From: JAOUJD01 sp963811265
GTDB lineage: Bacteria > Pseudomonadota > Gammaproteobacteria > Burkholderiales > Burkholderiaceae_F
Assembly (NCBI GenBank): GCA_963811265.1
Contig: CAWEQS010000018.1
Coordinates: forward strand, 124,001-188,000
Direction of reading: 5' to 3'
DNA: 64,000 nucleotides
A program made the translations under genes and the position numbers. The first letter of the stretch is position 1, and the number at the start of each line of letters is the position of its first letter. Positions 8,699 to 19,140 of this stretch are shown here, one piece after another. The notes beneath the pieces were generated by a model. The model did no database searches, was not told the DNA's origin, and was given only the letters and a program-made list of their open reading frames with translations.

Positions 8699-10202
8699 AT
8701 GGCGACTGCGAAGAAGAAGACGATCCGCACCATTCCGCAGGAGCGGACGCCGATGCCGGAGCAGGACCCGAAGGTCCGGGCGAAGAACTTCCAGGAGGTC
8801 GCCTGCGGCTACCGCCTCGAGGACGCGCTGCGTGAAGCGGAGCGCTGCCTGATGTGCCCCGACCAGCCCTGCGTGCGCGGCTGCCCGGTCAGCATCGACA
8901 TCCCGAACTTCATCGCGAAGATCACGCAGAAGCACTACAACGGCGCGTACGACATCATCACCGACACCAACCTGCTGCCGTCGATCTGCGGGCGCGTGTG
9001 CCCGCAGGAGAACCAGTGCGAAGGCGTGTGCACGGTGGGCGAGACGCTGGAGCCCGTGGCCATCGGCCGGCTCGAGCGCTTCATCGGCGACATGGCGATC
9101 GCCGAAGGCTGGGAGAACGTCCCGTACATCGAGCCGTCCGGCTACAAGGTCGGCATCGTCGGTGCGGGCCCGGCCGGAATGGCGTGCGCCGCCGACATGG
9201 CCAAGGCCGGCTGCGAGGTCATCGTCTACGAGGCCTTCCACACGCCGGGCGGCGTGCTGAAGTACGGCATCCCCGACTTCCGCCTGCCGAACGACACGAT
9301 CGATGCCGAGATCCAGAAGGTCAAGCAACCTCGGCGTCAAGTTCGAGTGCAACACGCTGGTCGGCCGCCTGTTCACGATCGAACAGATGGTGAGCGAGAT
9401 GGGGTTCCACGCCGTGTTCATCGGCACCGGCGCGGGCTATCCGAGCTTCATGGGCATCCCGGGCGAGTCGCTGAACGGCGTGCTCTCCGCCAATGAACTG
9501 CTCACTCGCTGCAACCTGATGCGGGCGCGCGATTTCCCGAACTTCGACACGCCACTCGCGCCGGGCAAGCACGTCGCCGTCATCGGCGCGGGCAACACCG
9601 CGATGGACGCCCTGCGCGTGTCCCTGCGCCTGGGCGCCGAGAGCGTGCACTGCATCTACCGCCGCTCCAAGAAGGAAGCGCCGGCGCGCGTCGAGGAGAT
9701 CCACCACGCCGAAGAGGAAGGCGTCGACTTCAACTGGCTGACCAGTCCGGTCGAGATCCTCGGCGACGCGAAGAACCGGGTCCGCGCGCTGCGCTGCGTG
9801 AAGATGGAACTCGGCGAGCCGGACGAGTCCGGACGCCGCCGCCCCGTCGTCGTGCCGGGCAGCGAGTTCGAGTTCGAGGCCGACATGGTCGTTTTCGCGA
9901 TCGGCACCAACGCCAACCCGATCCTCGGCCAGACCTCGAAGCTGAAGCTCAACAAGTGGGGCTACATCGCGACCGACGACAACCTCGCGACCTCGATCGC
10001 GGGCGTGTGGGCCGGCGGCGACATCGTCACCGGCGCCGCGACCGTCATCCAGGCGATGGGCGCCGGCCGCAGGGCCGCCCGCGCGATGAAGGCCTACCTA
10101 GGCCTGCGCGACAGCGACTCCGTGTACGACTCCGGCGCCGAAGGCTCCCTCTTCGGCATCCCGCGCGCCGAGCACGGCTTCGCGCAGGTCCGGGTCGGCT
10201 GA
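8699..10202 (+). CDS. Nfn/Sud-like large subunit: FAD/NADP-binding Fe-S oxidoreductase (frame break at 9326)
   Basis: Homologue of NfnB, SudA and GltD, about 500 residues once the extra C at 9326 is removed (AEIQKVK joins NLGVKFE). The N-terminal Fe-S region has CLMCPDQPCVRGCP near residue 50 and CGRVCPQENQCEGVC near 98. The FAD motif is GIVGAGPAGMACA near 154, and the NADP motif is VIGAGNTAMDALRV. Many annotations call this family an NADPH-dependent glutamate synthase small chain. With no large glutamate synthase subunit here and an NfnA-type partner immediately upstream, an Nfn/Sud role fits better. It probably exchanges electrons between NADP(H), NAD(H) and the ferredoxin used by the flanking KorAB enzymes (inference). 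Confidence 0.87.
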
Positions 10203-10225
10203 CGAATTCGTAATAAGGAACGAGC

Positions 10226-12112
10226 ATGAATGCCGCAGTCCTTGCTCCCAGGGGCACCCCATCCACCAAGAAGGCCGTCAAGCTGCCCGAGCACATCGTC
10301 GAGGTCATCAGCGACTCCGGCGAAGGCGCGCAGCGCTGCGGGCAGGCGTTCGCGTCGATCGCCGCGCGCAGCGGCAACGGCATCTGGACCGTCGAGATCA
10401 TCCCGGCCGAGATCCAGCCGCCGGCGCGCAGCGTCGCCGGCGCGAGCGGCATCCGCATCCGCGTGGGTTCAAAGCATGTCAACAACGGCGGCGACGAGAC
10501 CGACCTCGTCGTCGCGTTCAACGAGCAGGTGCTGCTCGGACGCGTGCGCGCCGGCGAACTGAAGCAAGGCGCGACGATCCTGCTCGAGAACATGTGGGGC
10601 GAGCACCGCGATCCGGTCATCGCGAAGACGTACACCGAGGCGCTGAAGGCGCTGAAGGACGCCGGCTTCCGCGTGATTCCCCTGCCGCTGGAGAAGGAGT
10701 GCCGCGCGCTGATGAGCGACGCACGGCGTGGCAAGAACATGTTCGTGCTGGGCGTGCTCGCCAGCATCTACAGCCTGGACCTGCAGCTCGCGCGCGACCA
10801 GATCGCGCTGACCTTCGGCAAGAAGGACCAGAAGGTCATCGAGTCGAACGTGCGGCTGATGGAAGCCGGACACGCGTGGGGCGAAGCCAACCTCGACTTC
10901 AAGTTCGAGATCCCGGCCGAGAAGGCCAAGGTGCCGCAGATCGTCGTCAACGGCAACACCGCCGTCGCGCTCGGCGTGCTCGCCTCCGGGATGGACATCT
11001 GCGCGATGTACCCGATCACGCCGGCGACCTCGGCGTCGCACTACCTGTCCGAGTGCTTCGAGCGCGTCGGCGGCATCGTGCACCAGGCCGAGGACGAGAT
11101 CGCGGCGTGCGCGTTCGCGATCGGCGCCTCGTATGCCGGCCGTTGCGCCGTGACGATCACCTCCGGGCCCGGCTACTCGCTGAAGCAGGAAGGCATCGGG
11201 CTGGCGGTGATGGCGGAGATCCCGCTGGTCGTCGTCAACGTGATGCGTGGCGGGCCGTCGACCGGCCAGCCGACCAAGGTCGAACAGGCGGACCTGCTGA
11301 CGTCGATCTACGGCAGCCACGGCGACGCGCCGAAAGTCGTGCTCGCGGTGACGAGCATCGAGGACTGCTTCTACTCGATGATCACGGCGCGCAAGATCGC
11401 CGAGACGTTCAACATGGTGGTCGTGGTGCTGACCGACGCCAGCCTCGCGACCGCGCAGCAGCCCTTCCCCCGCCCGGCGTTCAACGACGAGTGGCTGGCG
11501 CCGCCGATCGACCAGTCGCCGCTGCCCGAGGGCGCGAAACCGTACGACTGGGACAAGATCACCGGCATCGCGCGGCGCTTCTCGCCGGGCCAGCCGAACG
11601 GGATGCACACCGTCACCGGCCTCGCGCACGACCGCAACAGCAAGGTGGCGTACGACCCGGTCATCAACGAGGAAGGGCTGCGGATGCGCAGCCTGAAGCT
11701 CGCCACGCTGCAGAAGACGCTGAAGACGCCGGAGGTGTTCGGCGACCCCGAGGGCGACCTGCTGGTCGTCGGCTGGGGCAGCACGCAGGGCGTCATCGAG
11801 GAAGCGGTGCAGCGCCTGCGCGACGAGGGCCTGAAGGTCTCGGCGCTGCAGATGCGCTTCATCCAGCCGATGCCGTCGGGCATCAAGGACATCCTCAAGC
11901 GCTTCAGGAAAGTCATGACGATCGAGGGCACGTGGGCCGATCGTCCGGCGGAAGACGAAATGATCGACGAGGAGAACCGCCGCTACGCGCCGCTGGCGAT
12001 GATGCTGCGCGCGCGCACCCTGGTCGACGTGGACTGCTGGACCGAGGCCAAGGGCCAGCCGATCAAGCCGGGCCAGGTCGTCGCGGCGCTGCGCGCCAAG
12101 CTGGCCGAATGA
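10226..12112 (+). CDS. 2-oxoacid:ferredoxin oxidoreductase, gamma-alpha fusion subunit (second copy)
   Basis: Second KorA-type subunit, 628 residues, in an intact frame; SD AAGGA precedes the ATG. The gamma domain occupies the first ~190 residues (SGEGAQRCGQAFAS near 32). The alpha domain shows YPITPATSAS at residue 262, QAEDEIAACAFAIG, ITSGPGYSLK and RGGPSTGQPT. A transketolase C-terminal-like part contains VVGWGSTQGVIEEA. It differs strongly from the first copy outside these motifs, implying a different 2-oxoacid or an older divergence. Candidates are pyruvate, 2-oxoglutarate and branched-chain oxoacids; the sequence does not decide. Its beta subunit follows after 23 bases. Confidence 0.9.
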   Translation: MNAAVLAPRGTPSTKKAVKLPEHIVEVISDSGEGAQRCGQAFASIAARSGNGIWTVEIIPAEIQPPARSVAGASGIRIRVGSKHVNNGGDETDLVVAFNEQVLLGRVRAGELKQGATILLENMWGEHRDPVIAKTYTEALKALKDAGFRVIPLPLEKECRALMSDARRGKNMFVLGVLASIYSLDLQLARDQIALTFGKKDQKVIESNVRLMEAGHAWGEANLDFKFEIPAEKAKVPQIVVNGNTAVALGVLASGMDICAMYPITPATSASHYLSECFERVGGIVHQAEDEIAACAFAIGASYAGRCAVTITSGPGYSLKQEGIGLAVMAEIPLVVVNVMRGGPSTGQPTKVEQADLLTSIYGSHGDAPKVVLAVTSIEDCFYSMITARKIAETFNMVVVVLTDASLATAQQPFPRPAFNDEWLAPPIDQSPLPEGAKPYDWDKITGIARRFSPGQPNGMHTVTGLAHDRNSKVAYDPVINEEGLRMRSLKLATLQKTLKTPEVFGDPEGDLLVVGWGSTQGVIEEAVQRLRDEGLKVSALQMRFIQPMPSGIKDILKRFRKVMTIEGTWADRPAEDEMIDEENRRYAPLAMMLRARTLVDVDCWTEAKGQPIKPGQVVAALRAKLAE

Positions 12113-12135
12113 ATTCGAGCGAAGGAAAGTAGACG

Positions 12136-13122
12136 ATGGGCTCCGCACTCAGCCAACTCATCATCAAGCTGCACGAGGAACACCACACCCTCGAGGACTA
12201 CGAGGGCGGCGTGCCGCGCTGGTGCAGCGGATGCGGCGACAACGCGATCCTCACGGCGGTCCAGCGCCTGTGCCGCGACGAGAACCTCGCGCCCGAGCGC
12301 ACGGTGTTCGTGTCCGGGATCGGCTGCTCGAGCCGCTTCCCGCACTACATGAAGACCTACGGGTTCCACGGCATCCACGGCCGCGCGTTCCCGCTCGCCG
12401 AGGGCGTCAAGATGGCGCGCCCGGACCTGAACGTGTTCGTGAACACCGGCGACGGCGACTGCTGCTCGATCGGGGCCGCGCACTGGATCCATGCGATCCG
12501 GTACAACATGAACCTGACGGTGATCCTGCACGACAACCAGATCTACGGGCTGACGAAGAAGCAGGCATCGCCGACCTCGCAGATCGGCACCAAGAGCAAC
12601 ACGACCCCGCGCGGGAGCGTGCTCGAGGCGATGAACCCGCTGACCGTCACGCTCGGCGTCCAGAACGCCTCGTTCGTGGCGCAGGGCGTCGACTGGATGC
12701 CGGAGATGCTGTACGACATCATCTCCAAGGCGTTCCACCACCGCGGCTTCTCGTTCGTGCGCATCATCCAGCGCTGCCCCGAGTGGCTGCCCAAGACGTT
12801 CGAGCCGTGGCTGCACGATCCGGGCAAGACGCTGCTGCTGACGCACAAGAACGGGCTGCAGCCGAGCGCCGAGACGAGCCGCATCTACAAGAACCAGCGC
12901 GAGCACGACCCGCTGAACATCCACCAGGCGCGCGAGATCGCCTCGTCGATCGATCCGATCCCGGTGGGCATCCTGTATCACGATCCGAGCGTGCCGTGCT
13001 ACGAGGACCTGCGCGGCGCCGGGGCGCCGCGGACCGCCGAGGCGATCCGCGCCGGCCTCGACAAGGAATTCGACAAGTTCACGATCTGGCCGGACGAAGA
13101 GCGCGAACAGCGCGCCGCCTGA
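12136..13122 (+). CDS. 2-oxoacid:ferredoxin oxidoreductase, beta (TPP-binding) subunit (second copy)
   Basis: Beta subunit of the second oxidoreductase, 328 residues, with SD GAAGGAAAG upstream. The TPP motif is GDGDCCSIG near residue 105, followed by DNQIYGLTKKQ. The candidate 4Fe-4S ligands are Cys30, Cys33 (WCSGCGD), Cys64 (GIGCSS) and Cys214 (QRCPEW). It reads as an uninterrupted frame and is followed by the ferredoxin-tailed protein 28 bases on, which suggests one transcript. Confidence 0.92.
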   Translation: MGSALSQLIIKLHEEHHTLEDYEGGVPRWCSGCGDNAILTAVQRLCRDENLAPERTVFVSGIGCSSRFPHYMKTYGFHGIHGRAFPLAEGVKMARPDLNVFVNTGDGDCCSIGAAHWIHAIRYNMNLTVILHDNQIYGLTKKQASPTSQIGTKSNTTPRGSVLEAMNPLTVTLGVQNASFVAQGVDWMPEMLYDIISKAFHHRGFSFVRIIQRCPEWLPKTFEPWLHDPGKTLLLTHKNGLQPSAETSRIYKNQREHDPLNIHQAREIASSIDPIPVGILYHDPSVPCYEDLRGAGAPRTAEAIRAGLDKEFDKFTIWPDEEREQRAA

Positions 13123-13149
13123 CCACCACGAAACTCGAGGTTCGTCCCC

Positions 13150-15378
13150 ATGGACATGGCTGCAAAGTTCCAGGACCAGACGGTCTTTCACATGACGGGC
13201 AAGCGCGCGGGCGACGGGCTCGCGGCGCTGACCGCAGGCTTCCGTCCCGCCCTGCTCGCGCCTTACCGCGACCTGACCAGGCTGCGCTACGACTATCCGG
13301 TCGTGCTGGTCGAGGGCGACGCCGGCCGCGACTACGTGCGGTCGCTCTCTTCGGTCGTCGGCGGGCTGATCGCCGAACTCGCGCCGCGCGGCATCGACGG
13401 CGAGCGCCTGCGCAAGCAGCTGCTGCGCCTCGAGCGCGAGCTCCGCGTGCTGGTCGCGGGTGGCGCCAATGGAATGCTGACCGAGCTATGGCCCGAAGCC
13501 GCGGCACGCGCGGCGGGACGCGACGACGGCGCGCGCGACGTGCTGACCCGCGCCGCGGGCGCGCTGGCGATCGACGGCGAAGTCATCGACTGCAGCCGCG
13601 CCCTGGCCGAGCGCTTCGTCACCCGCGCATGGAAGAACGTCAACGCGGAGAAAGCCAGGGCGTTCCGCCTGCTGGTCGACCACCTGATCCGCAAGCTGTC
13701 GGACATCCTGCGCGCTGCGTTCGTGCACTCGCAGGCGGGCCAGCAGCCGCAGGCGCTGAAGTCCGGCTTCGGCGATCTGCACAGAGACACGTTCGACTTC
13801 TCCGCGATGTCGAGACTGGTCACGCGCAACGTGCCGAAGGACGAGCTTCCGGCGAAGCGGCGCGAGCGCATCGAGTGGGCGCTCGCCGTGCTGCGCAGCC
13901 AGCCTTTCTATCCCGGTTCCCAGGGCTCGGGAGCGAAGGGCGAGCCGTTCTCGTTCGAGTTCGACAACTGCGCGGCCGCCATCGAGGCGCACCGCGCACG
14001 GCTGCCGCGCCTCGTCGAGTTGGTGAAGGCGATCGCCATCGCCGAACTGGAGGCGCGCGGCGGCTACGACGAAGCCGACCACGGCCCGTTCTTCGAACGC
14101 TATGACGAGCACGCGCTGACGGCCGACGACCTGGCGCAGTTCCCGGACTACCTCGTCTGCATCCCGTCCGATCGCAACGGTGCGCCCGAGAACGCCGCGA
14201 TGATGGAGATGCTGTCGGCCGGCATGCCGGTGAAGGTCCTCGTGCAGCACGGCGACCTGCTCGAGGAAGCCGCGATCGGCCAGGGTCACTTCGCGTTCGG
14301 CGTCCGCAGCGCGCGGCTGGCGACGACCGCCATGGGGCTCGGCGGCCTGTTCATCCTGCAGTCGACGAGTTCCAACCTCTACGCCCTGCGCGACCGGGTC
14401 CGCGACGGCATGGGCTGCCGCGGTCCCGCCCTGTTCAGCGTGTTCTCCGGTTCGCCGGACGCGGCGGGCGACCTCGCGCCGTACCTGTCCGCCGCCGCGG
14501 CCATGAAGTCGCGGGCCTTCCCGGCCTTCACCTACGACGCCAATGCCGGCACGAACTGGGCGACCCGCTTCTCGTTCGAGAACAATCGCAACCCCGGGGA
14601 CGACTGGCCGGTCGAGGAGTTCGCCTACGCCGACGAGAACCTGCAGCGGGTCAACGAGCAGCTCCGCTTCACGTACGCGGACTTCATGCTCTGCGACCAG
14701 CGCAACGCTCATCACTTCGCCGTCGTACCGCGCGAGCGCTGGACGACGGCCATGATCCCCGCGGCCGACTGGCTGCTGCTGCCCGAGAACCAGGCCACCG
14801 AACGCGTGCCCTATGTCATGGCCGTGGACGGAAGCGACAAGCTGCATCGCGTGATCGTGGATGCGCGGCTGATGCAGGCGACGCGACGCTGCCTGCTGCT
14901 GTGGCACCGCCTGCAGGAACATGGCGGCATACACAACTCGCACGCGGAGCAGGCGCTGGCCCGCGAGAAGGCCGCCTGGGAGGCGCAGAAGCAGCAGGAA
15001 CTCGAGGCGTTGCGACAGGCGGCCGCCAGTTCTGCGCCCGCCGCGGCAGCACCCGCCGCCGAGGCCGCCGCCGTGAGCGCGCAGGCGCCGGCCGCGGCCG
15101 TCGCCGAAGCGGCGCCGGCGCCGTCGTCGGACCAGCCGTGGATCGAGACGTCACGCTGCTCGAGCTGCAACGAGTGCCAGAACATCAACGACAAGCTGTT
15201 CGGCTACAACGAGAACAAGCAGGCCTTCATCAAGGACCTGAACGCCGGCACCTACAAGGAGATGGTCGAGGCCGCCGAGGCGTGCCAGGTGGCGATCATC
15301 CACCCCGGCAAGCCGTGGAACACGAGCGAGCCGGGGCTCGAGGAATTGCTGGAGCGGGCGAAGCCGTTCATGGCGTAG
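13150..15378 (+). CDS. Large protein with C-terminal ferredoxin-like Fe-S domain, function unknown
   Basis: 742 residues, intact frame, last oxidoreductase-type gene of the block. I cannot name its function. Residues ~1-300 have no motif I recognise. Residues ~320-600 include CIPSDRNGAPENAAMMEML, a Gly-rich run near 395-405 and GPALFSVFSGSP near 425, and look like a conserved folded domain. That part loosely recalls large pyruvate:ferredoxin oxidoreductases, but I see no TPP motif. An Ala/Pro-rich linker (~620-660) leads to a C-terminal Fe-S site, CSSCNECQNIN, with a later Cys in EACQVAIIHPGKP, as in bacterial ferredoxins. No signal peptide or membrane segment is evident. It could be the dedicated electron acceptor or adaptor for KorAB-2. 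Its position next to the two KorAB pairs is the only functional clue. Confidence 0.8.
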   Translation: MDMAAKFQDQTVFHMTGKRAGDGLAALTAGFRPALLAPYRDLTRLRYDYPVVLVEGDAGRDYVRSLSSVVGGLIAELAPRGIDGERLRKQLLRLERELRVLVAGGANGMLTELWPEAAARAAGRDDGARDVLTRAAGALAIDGEVIDCSRALAERFVTRAWKNVNAEKARAFRLLVDHLIRKLSDILRAAFVHSQAGQQPQALKSGFGDLHRDTFDFSAMSRLVTRNVPKDELPAKRRERIEWALAVLRSQPFYPGSQGSGAKGEPFSFEFDNCAAAIEAHRARLPRLVELVKAIAIAELEARGGYDEADHGPFFERYDEHALTADDLAQFPDYLVCIPSDRNGAPENAAMMEMLSAGMPVKVLVQHGDLLEEAAIGQGHFAFGVRSARLATTAMGLGGLFILQSTSSNLYALRDRVRDGMGCRGPALFSVFSGSPDAAGDLAPYLSAAAAMKSRAFPAFTYDANAGTNWATRFSFENNRNPGDDWPVEEFAYADENLQRVNEQLRFTYADFMLCDQRNAHHFAVVPRERWTTAMIPAADWLLLPENQATERVPYVMAVDGSDKLHRVIVDARLMQATRRCLLLWHRLQEHGGIHNSHAEQALAREKAAWEAQKQQELEALRQAAASSAPAAAAPAAEAAAVSAQAPAAAVAEAAPAPSSDQPWIETSRCSSCNECQNINDKLFGYNENKQAFIKDLNAGTYKEMVEAAEACQVAIIHPGKPWNTSEPGLEELLERAKPFMA

Positions 15379-15395
15379 CCGGCGCGCCCGTCGCG

Positions 15396-16147
15396 ATGGA
15401 CTTCCGGCGCTCGGACCTCGCGCACGGGCATGAACTCGAGGGCCTGGTCGTCGTCGTCGACGTGCTCAGGGCCTTCTCCACTTCGGCGTACGCCTTCGCG
15501 GCCGGCGCCCGCGCCGTCGTCGTGGCGCACTCGCTCGACGAGATCGAACCGCTCAAGCAGCGGCACGCCCCGGCCATCACGGTCGGCGCGCAGCCCGGCG
15601 GCTTTCCGGTTCGCGGCCTCGACTACGGCAACTCTCCTGCCAGCATCGCCCCGCTCGATCTCGCCGGCGTCACCCTCGTCGAATACAGCGCCGGAGGCGT
15701 GCGCGGGCTGATCGACTGCGATCACGCGTCCGAAGTCCTCGCGGGCAGCCTCGTCTGCGCCCGCGCCACGGCGGACTACATCCGGTCGAGGGATCCGCCG
15801 GTCGTCACCTTCGTCATCACGGGCCTGTGGACCGACCGCGACGGCGACGAGGACCACGCGTGCGCGGACCTGATCGAGGCCTACCTGCTCGGCCGGTCAC
15901 CGGCGCTGCCGGAATTCGAGGAGCGCGTGCGCCAGTCGGACTTCGGCCGCCGCTTCGGCCACCCCGATCACTCCCACCTTCCTGCCGACGACCTCGACCT
16001 CTGCGCGCAGCGCCGACCGGTTCGACGTTCGCCATGCCGATGCGCCACGACGGCGACCGGCTCGTGATCGAGCCCGAGCCGATGCGCTCCGAGCCGGGCC
16101 TGCGCACGGGCGGCGCGGCCGATCCGGGGCCGGCGCGCGCCCTGTAG
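15396..16147 (+). CDS. ComB-like 2-phosphosulfolactate phosphatase family protein (two frame breaks near 3' end)
   Basis: Matches the ComB family (2-phosphosulfolactate phosphatase, an Mg-dependent enzyme known from coenzyme M synthesis). The characteristic VVVDVLRAFSTSAYAFAAGA lies near residues 18-37. The direct frame stops at 16067 after a non-conserved tail. Removing extra bases at 16011 (C) and 16027 (G) gives ADRFDFAMPMRHDGDRLVIEP and a stop at 16147, about 249 residues, which looks like a natural family C-terminus. It starts 18 bases after the stop of the ferredoxin-tailed gene. Many bacteria without coenzyme M carry lone ComB homologues, so the true substrate is uncertain. Confidence 0.78.
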
Positions 16148-16274
16148 TACCCTGCCGCCGGCGCCGACGGGCCTTCACGGCCGTCGCGACTCCGCCGGCG
16201 GACGCCGGCCCTGCACGACTGCCACGCCGCGAGCGGTCTTCTCGCGGCGCCACGATCACACCAAGGGGAAATCG

Positions 16275-16652
16275 ATGAGCAATTTCTGGGACTCCGTGTG
16301 GCTGATCTTCTCGGCCTTCCTGTTCGTTGCGTACCTGTTCGTGATGTTCCAGGTGATCACGGACCTGTTTCGCGACGACAAGGTCAGCGGCTTCGGCAAG
16401 GCGGCCTGGATCGTCGGCCTGATCTTCCTGCCGATGCTGACCGCGCTCGTTTACATCATCACGCGCGGCAGCGGCATGGCGGAGCGGCAGCGCGCGGTGG
16501 TGCAGCGCGCGAAGGCCGACACCGACGCCTACATCCGGCAAGTAGCGGGAAAGTCGCCAGCGGAGCAGATCGCCGACGCCAAGGCGCTTCTCGACGCCGG
16601 CACGATCGCGCCCGAGGAGTTCCAGCGCCTGAAGGCCAAGGCCCTCGCCTGA
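16275..16652 (+). CDS. Small membrane protein with PLDc_N-like and SHOCT domains
   Basis: 125 residues, SD AAGGGGAA before the ATG. Two hydrophobic segments (about residues 8-30 and 42-62, with GFGKAAWIVGLIFLPMLTAL in the second) resemble the PLDc_N membrane domain. A charged stretch follows, then a C-terminal SHOCT motif (EQIADAKALLDAGTIAPEEF), which is often a short oligomerisation tail. Function unknown. It is the last plus-strand gene before the bidirectional terminator and need not belong to the oxidoreductase operon, because a 127-base gap precedes it. Confidence 0.8.
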   Translation: MSNFWDSVWLIFSAFLFVAYLFVMFQVITDLFRDDKVSGFGKAAWIVGLIFLPMLTALVYIITRGSGMAERQRAVVQRAKADTDAYIRQVAGKSPAEQIADAKALLDAGTIAPEEFQRLKAKALA

Positions 16653-16669
16653 GCCGCGAAGCACACGAG

Positions 16670-16695
16670 AAAACGGCGCCCGAAGGCGCCGTTTT
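16670..16695. terminator. Bidirectional intrinsic terminator between SHOCT gene and gltA
   Basis: Stem AAACGGCGCC (16671-16680), loop CGAA, stem GGCGCCGTTT (16685-16694), extended by one A:T pair. T-rich tails occur on both strands. It lies between convergent genes (plus-strand stop 16652, gltA stop 16717) and can end transcription from either side. Confidence 0.9.
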
Positions 16696-16716
16696 CGTTG
16701 ACGCCCTGCCGCGCGA

Positions 16717-18034
<1,318 letters not shown>

Positions 18035-18061
18035 GTCTTGTCGTCCCCGGTTGGCGTTGTC

Positions 18062-18331
18062 TCAGGTCGTCCGCATCCGCCGTAGCAGGTTGCGCACGGC
18101 ATTGTTGTCCAGCGCACCTTGGGGGTCTTTGCGCGCCAGCAAAAGGTCGAGCAATTCGTTGTCCGGGAGGTCCAGCAGGGCCTCGAGGGCGAGGACTTCG
18201 GTGACGTCCAGCCCCTCCCCCTCCCGGTCGAGGAAGCGGCTGACGATGAGGTCGTTCTCGAGCAATCCCCGCCTGGCCCGCCACCGCAGCCGGCGGCGCT
18301 CCAGTTCGCCGATGACCGGTGGCTCGGACAT
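18062..18331 (-). CDS. sdhE: Succinate dehydrogenase FAD assembly factor SdhE
   Basis: 89 residues. The short helical SdhE/YgfY/CptB-type factor promotes covalent attachment of FAD to SdhA. The signature RRGLLENDLIVSRFLD near residues 19-34 contains the RGxxE motif used in flavinylation. It sits between sdhB (12 bases upstream) and gltA, the usual place in betaproteobacteria. Confidence 0.93.
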   Translation of the reverse strand: MSEPPVIGELERRRLRWRARRGLLENDLIVSRFLDREGEGLDVTEVLALEALLDLPDNELLDLLLARKDPQGALDNNAVRNLLRRMRTT

Positions 18332-18342
18332 GGCCCGGGCGC

Positions 18343-19104
18343 CTAGACCGCCCGCCGCACCAGCATGTCCTGGATCTTGCCGATCGCCCGGGTCGGATTC
18401 AGGCCCTTCGGACAGACGTCCACGCAGTTCATGATCGTGTGGCAGCGGAACAGCCGGTACGGGTCGTTCAGGTTGTCCAGCCGCTCGCTCGTGGCCTGGT
18501 CGCGGCTGTCGGCGATGAAGCGGTAGGCCTGGAGCAGGCCTGCCGGGCCGACGAACTTGTCCGGGTTCCACCAGAAGCTCGGGCAGGCGGTCGAGCAGCA
18601 CGCGCACAGGATGCACTCGTACAGGCCGTCGAGTTCCTCGCGCTCCTCCGGCGACTGCAGCCGCTCCGTTTCCGGCGGCGGCGTGTCGTTGATCAGGTAG
18701 GGCTTGATCGAGTTGTACTGCTTGAAGAACTGCGACATGTCGACGATCAGGTCGCGGATGACCGGCAGGCCGGGCAGCGGCTTGAGGACGATGGGATCCT
18801 TCAGGTCGCGCAGGTTCGTGATGCACGCCAGCCCGTTCTTGCCGTTGATGTTCATGGCGTCCGAGCCGCACACGCCTTCGCGGCAGCTCCGGCGGAACGA
18901 GACGCTGTCGTCGAAGTCGCTCTTGATGCGCATCAGCGCGTCCAGCAGCATCTTGTCGTTCGGCTGCAGCCGGACCTCGAGCTTCTGCATGTACGGCCGC
19001 GCGTCCTTGTCCGGGTCGTATCGATAGATCTCGAACCGGACCGTCCGCGTGCCGGTCGCCGCTCCGGCCACGGCGCTCGTTTCGACGTTGCTGTTCGCAG
19101 TCAT
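18343..19104 (-). CDS. sdhB: Succinate dehydrogenase iron-sulfur subunit
   Basis: 253 residues, intact. It carries electrons from SdhA FAD to the membrane quinone site through three clusters. The 2Fe-2S site is SCREGVCGSDAMNINGKNGLAC near residues 75-96. The 4Fe-4S/3Fe-4S sites are CILCACCSTACPSFWWN near 165 and CHTIMNCVDVCPKGLNP near 220. The N-terminus is about 18 residues longer than E. coli SdhB, an Ala/Thr-rich stretch. It follows sdhA by 36 bases. Confidence 0.97.
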   Translation of the reverse strand: MTANSNVETSAVAGAATGTRTVRFEIYRYDPDKDARPYMQKLEVRLQPNDKMLLDALMRIKSDFDDSVSFRRSCREGVCGSDAMNINGKNGLACITNLRDLKDPIVLKPLPGLPVIRDLIVDMSQFFKQYNSIKPYLINDTPPPETERLQSPEEREELDGLYECILCACCSTACPSFWWNPDKFVGPAGLLQAYRFIADSRDQATSERLDNLNDPYRLFRCHTIMNCVDVCPKGLNPTRAIGKIQDMLVRRAV

Positions 19105-19140
19105 GCGTCTACCTCGGTAACTTCGCCCTGCCGTGGGTGT

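Noticed and set aside
8699..10202. Glutamate synthase small subunit
   Set aside because: No gltB in the window, and the NfnA-type gene lies directly upstream.
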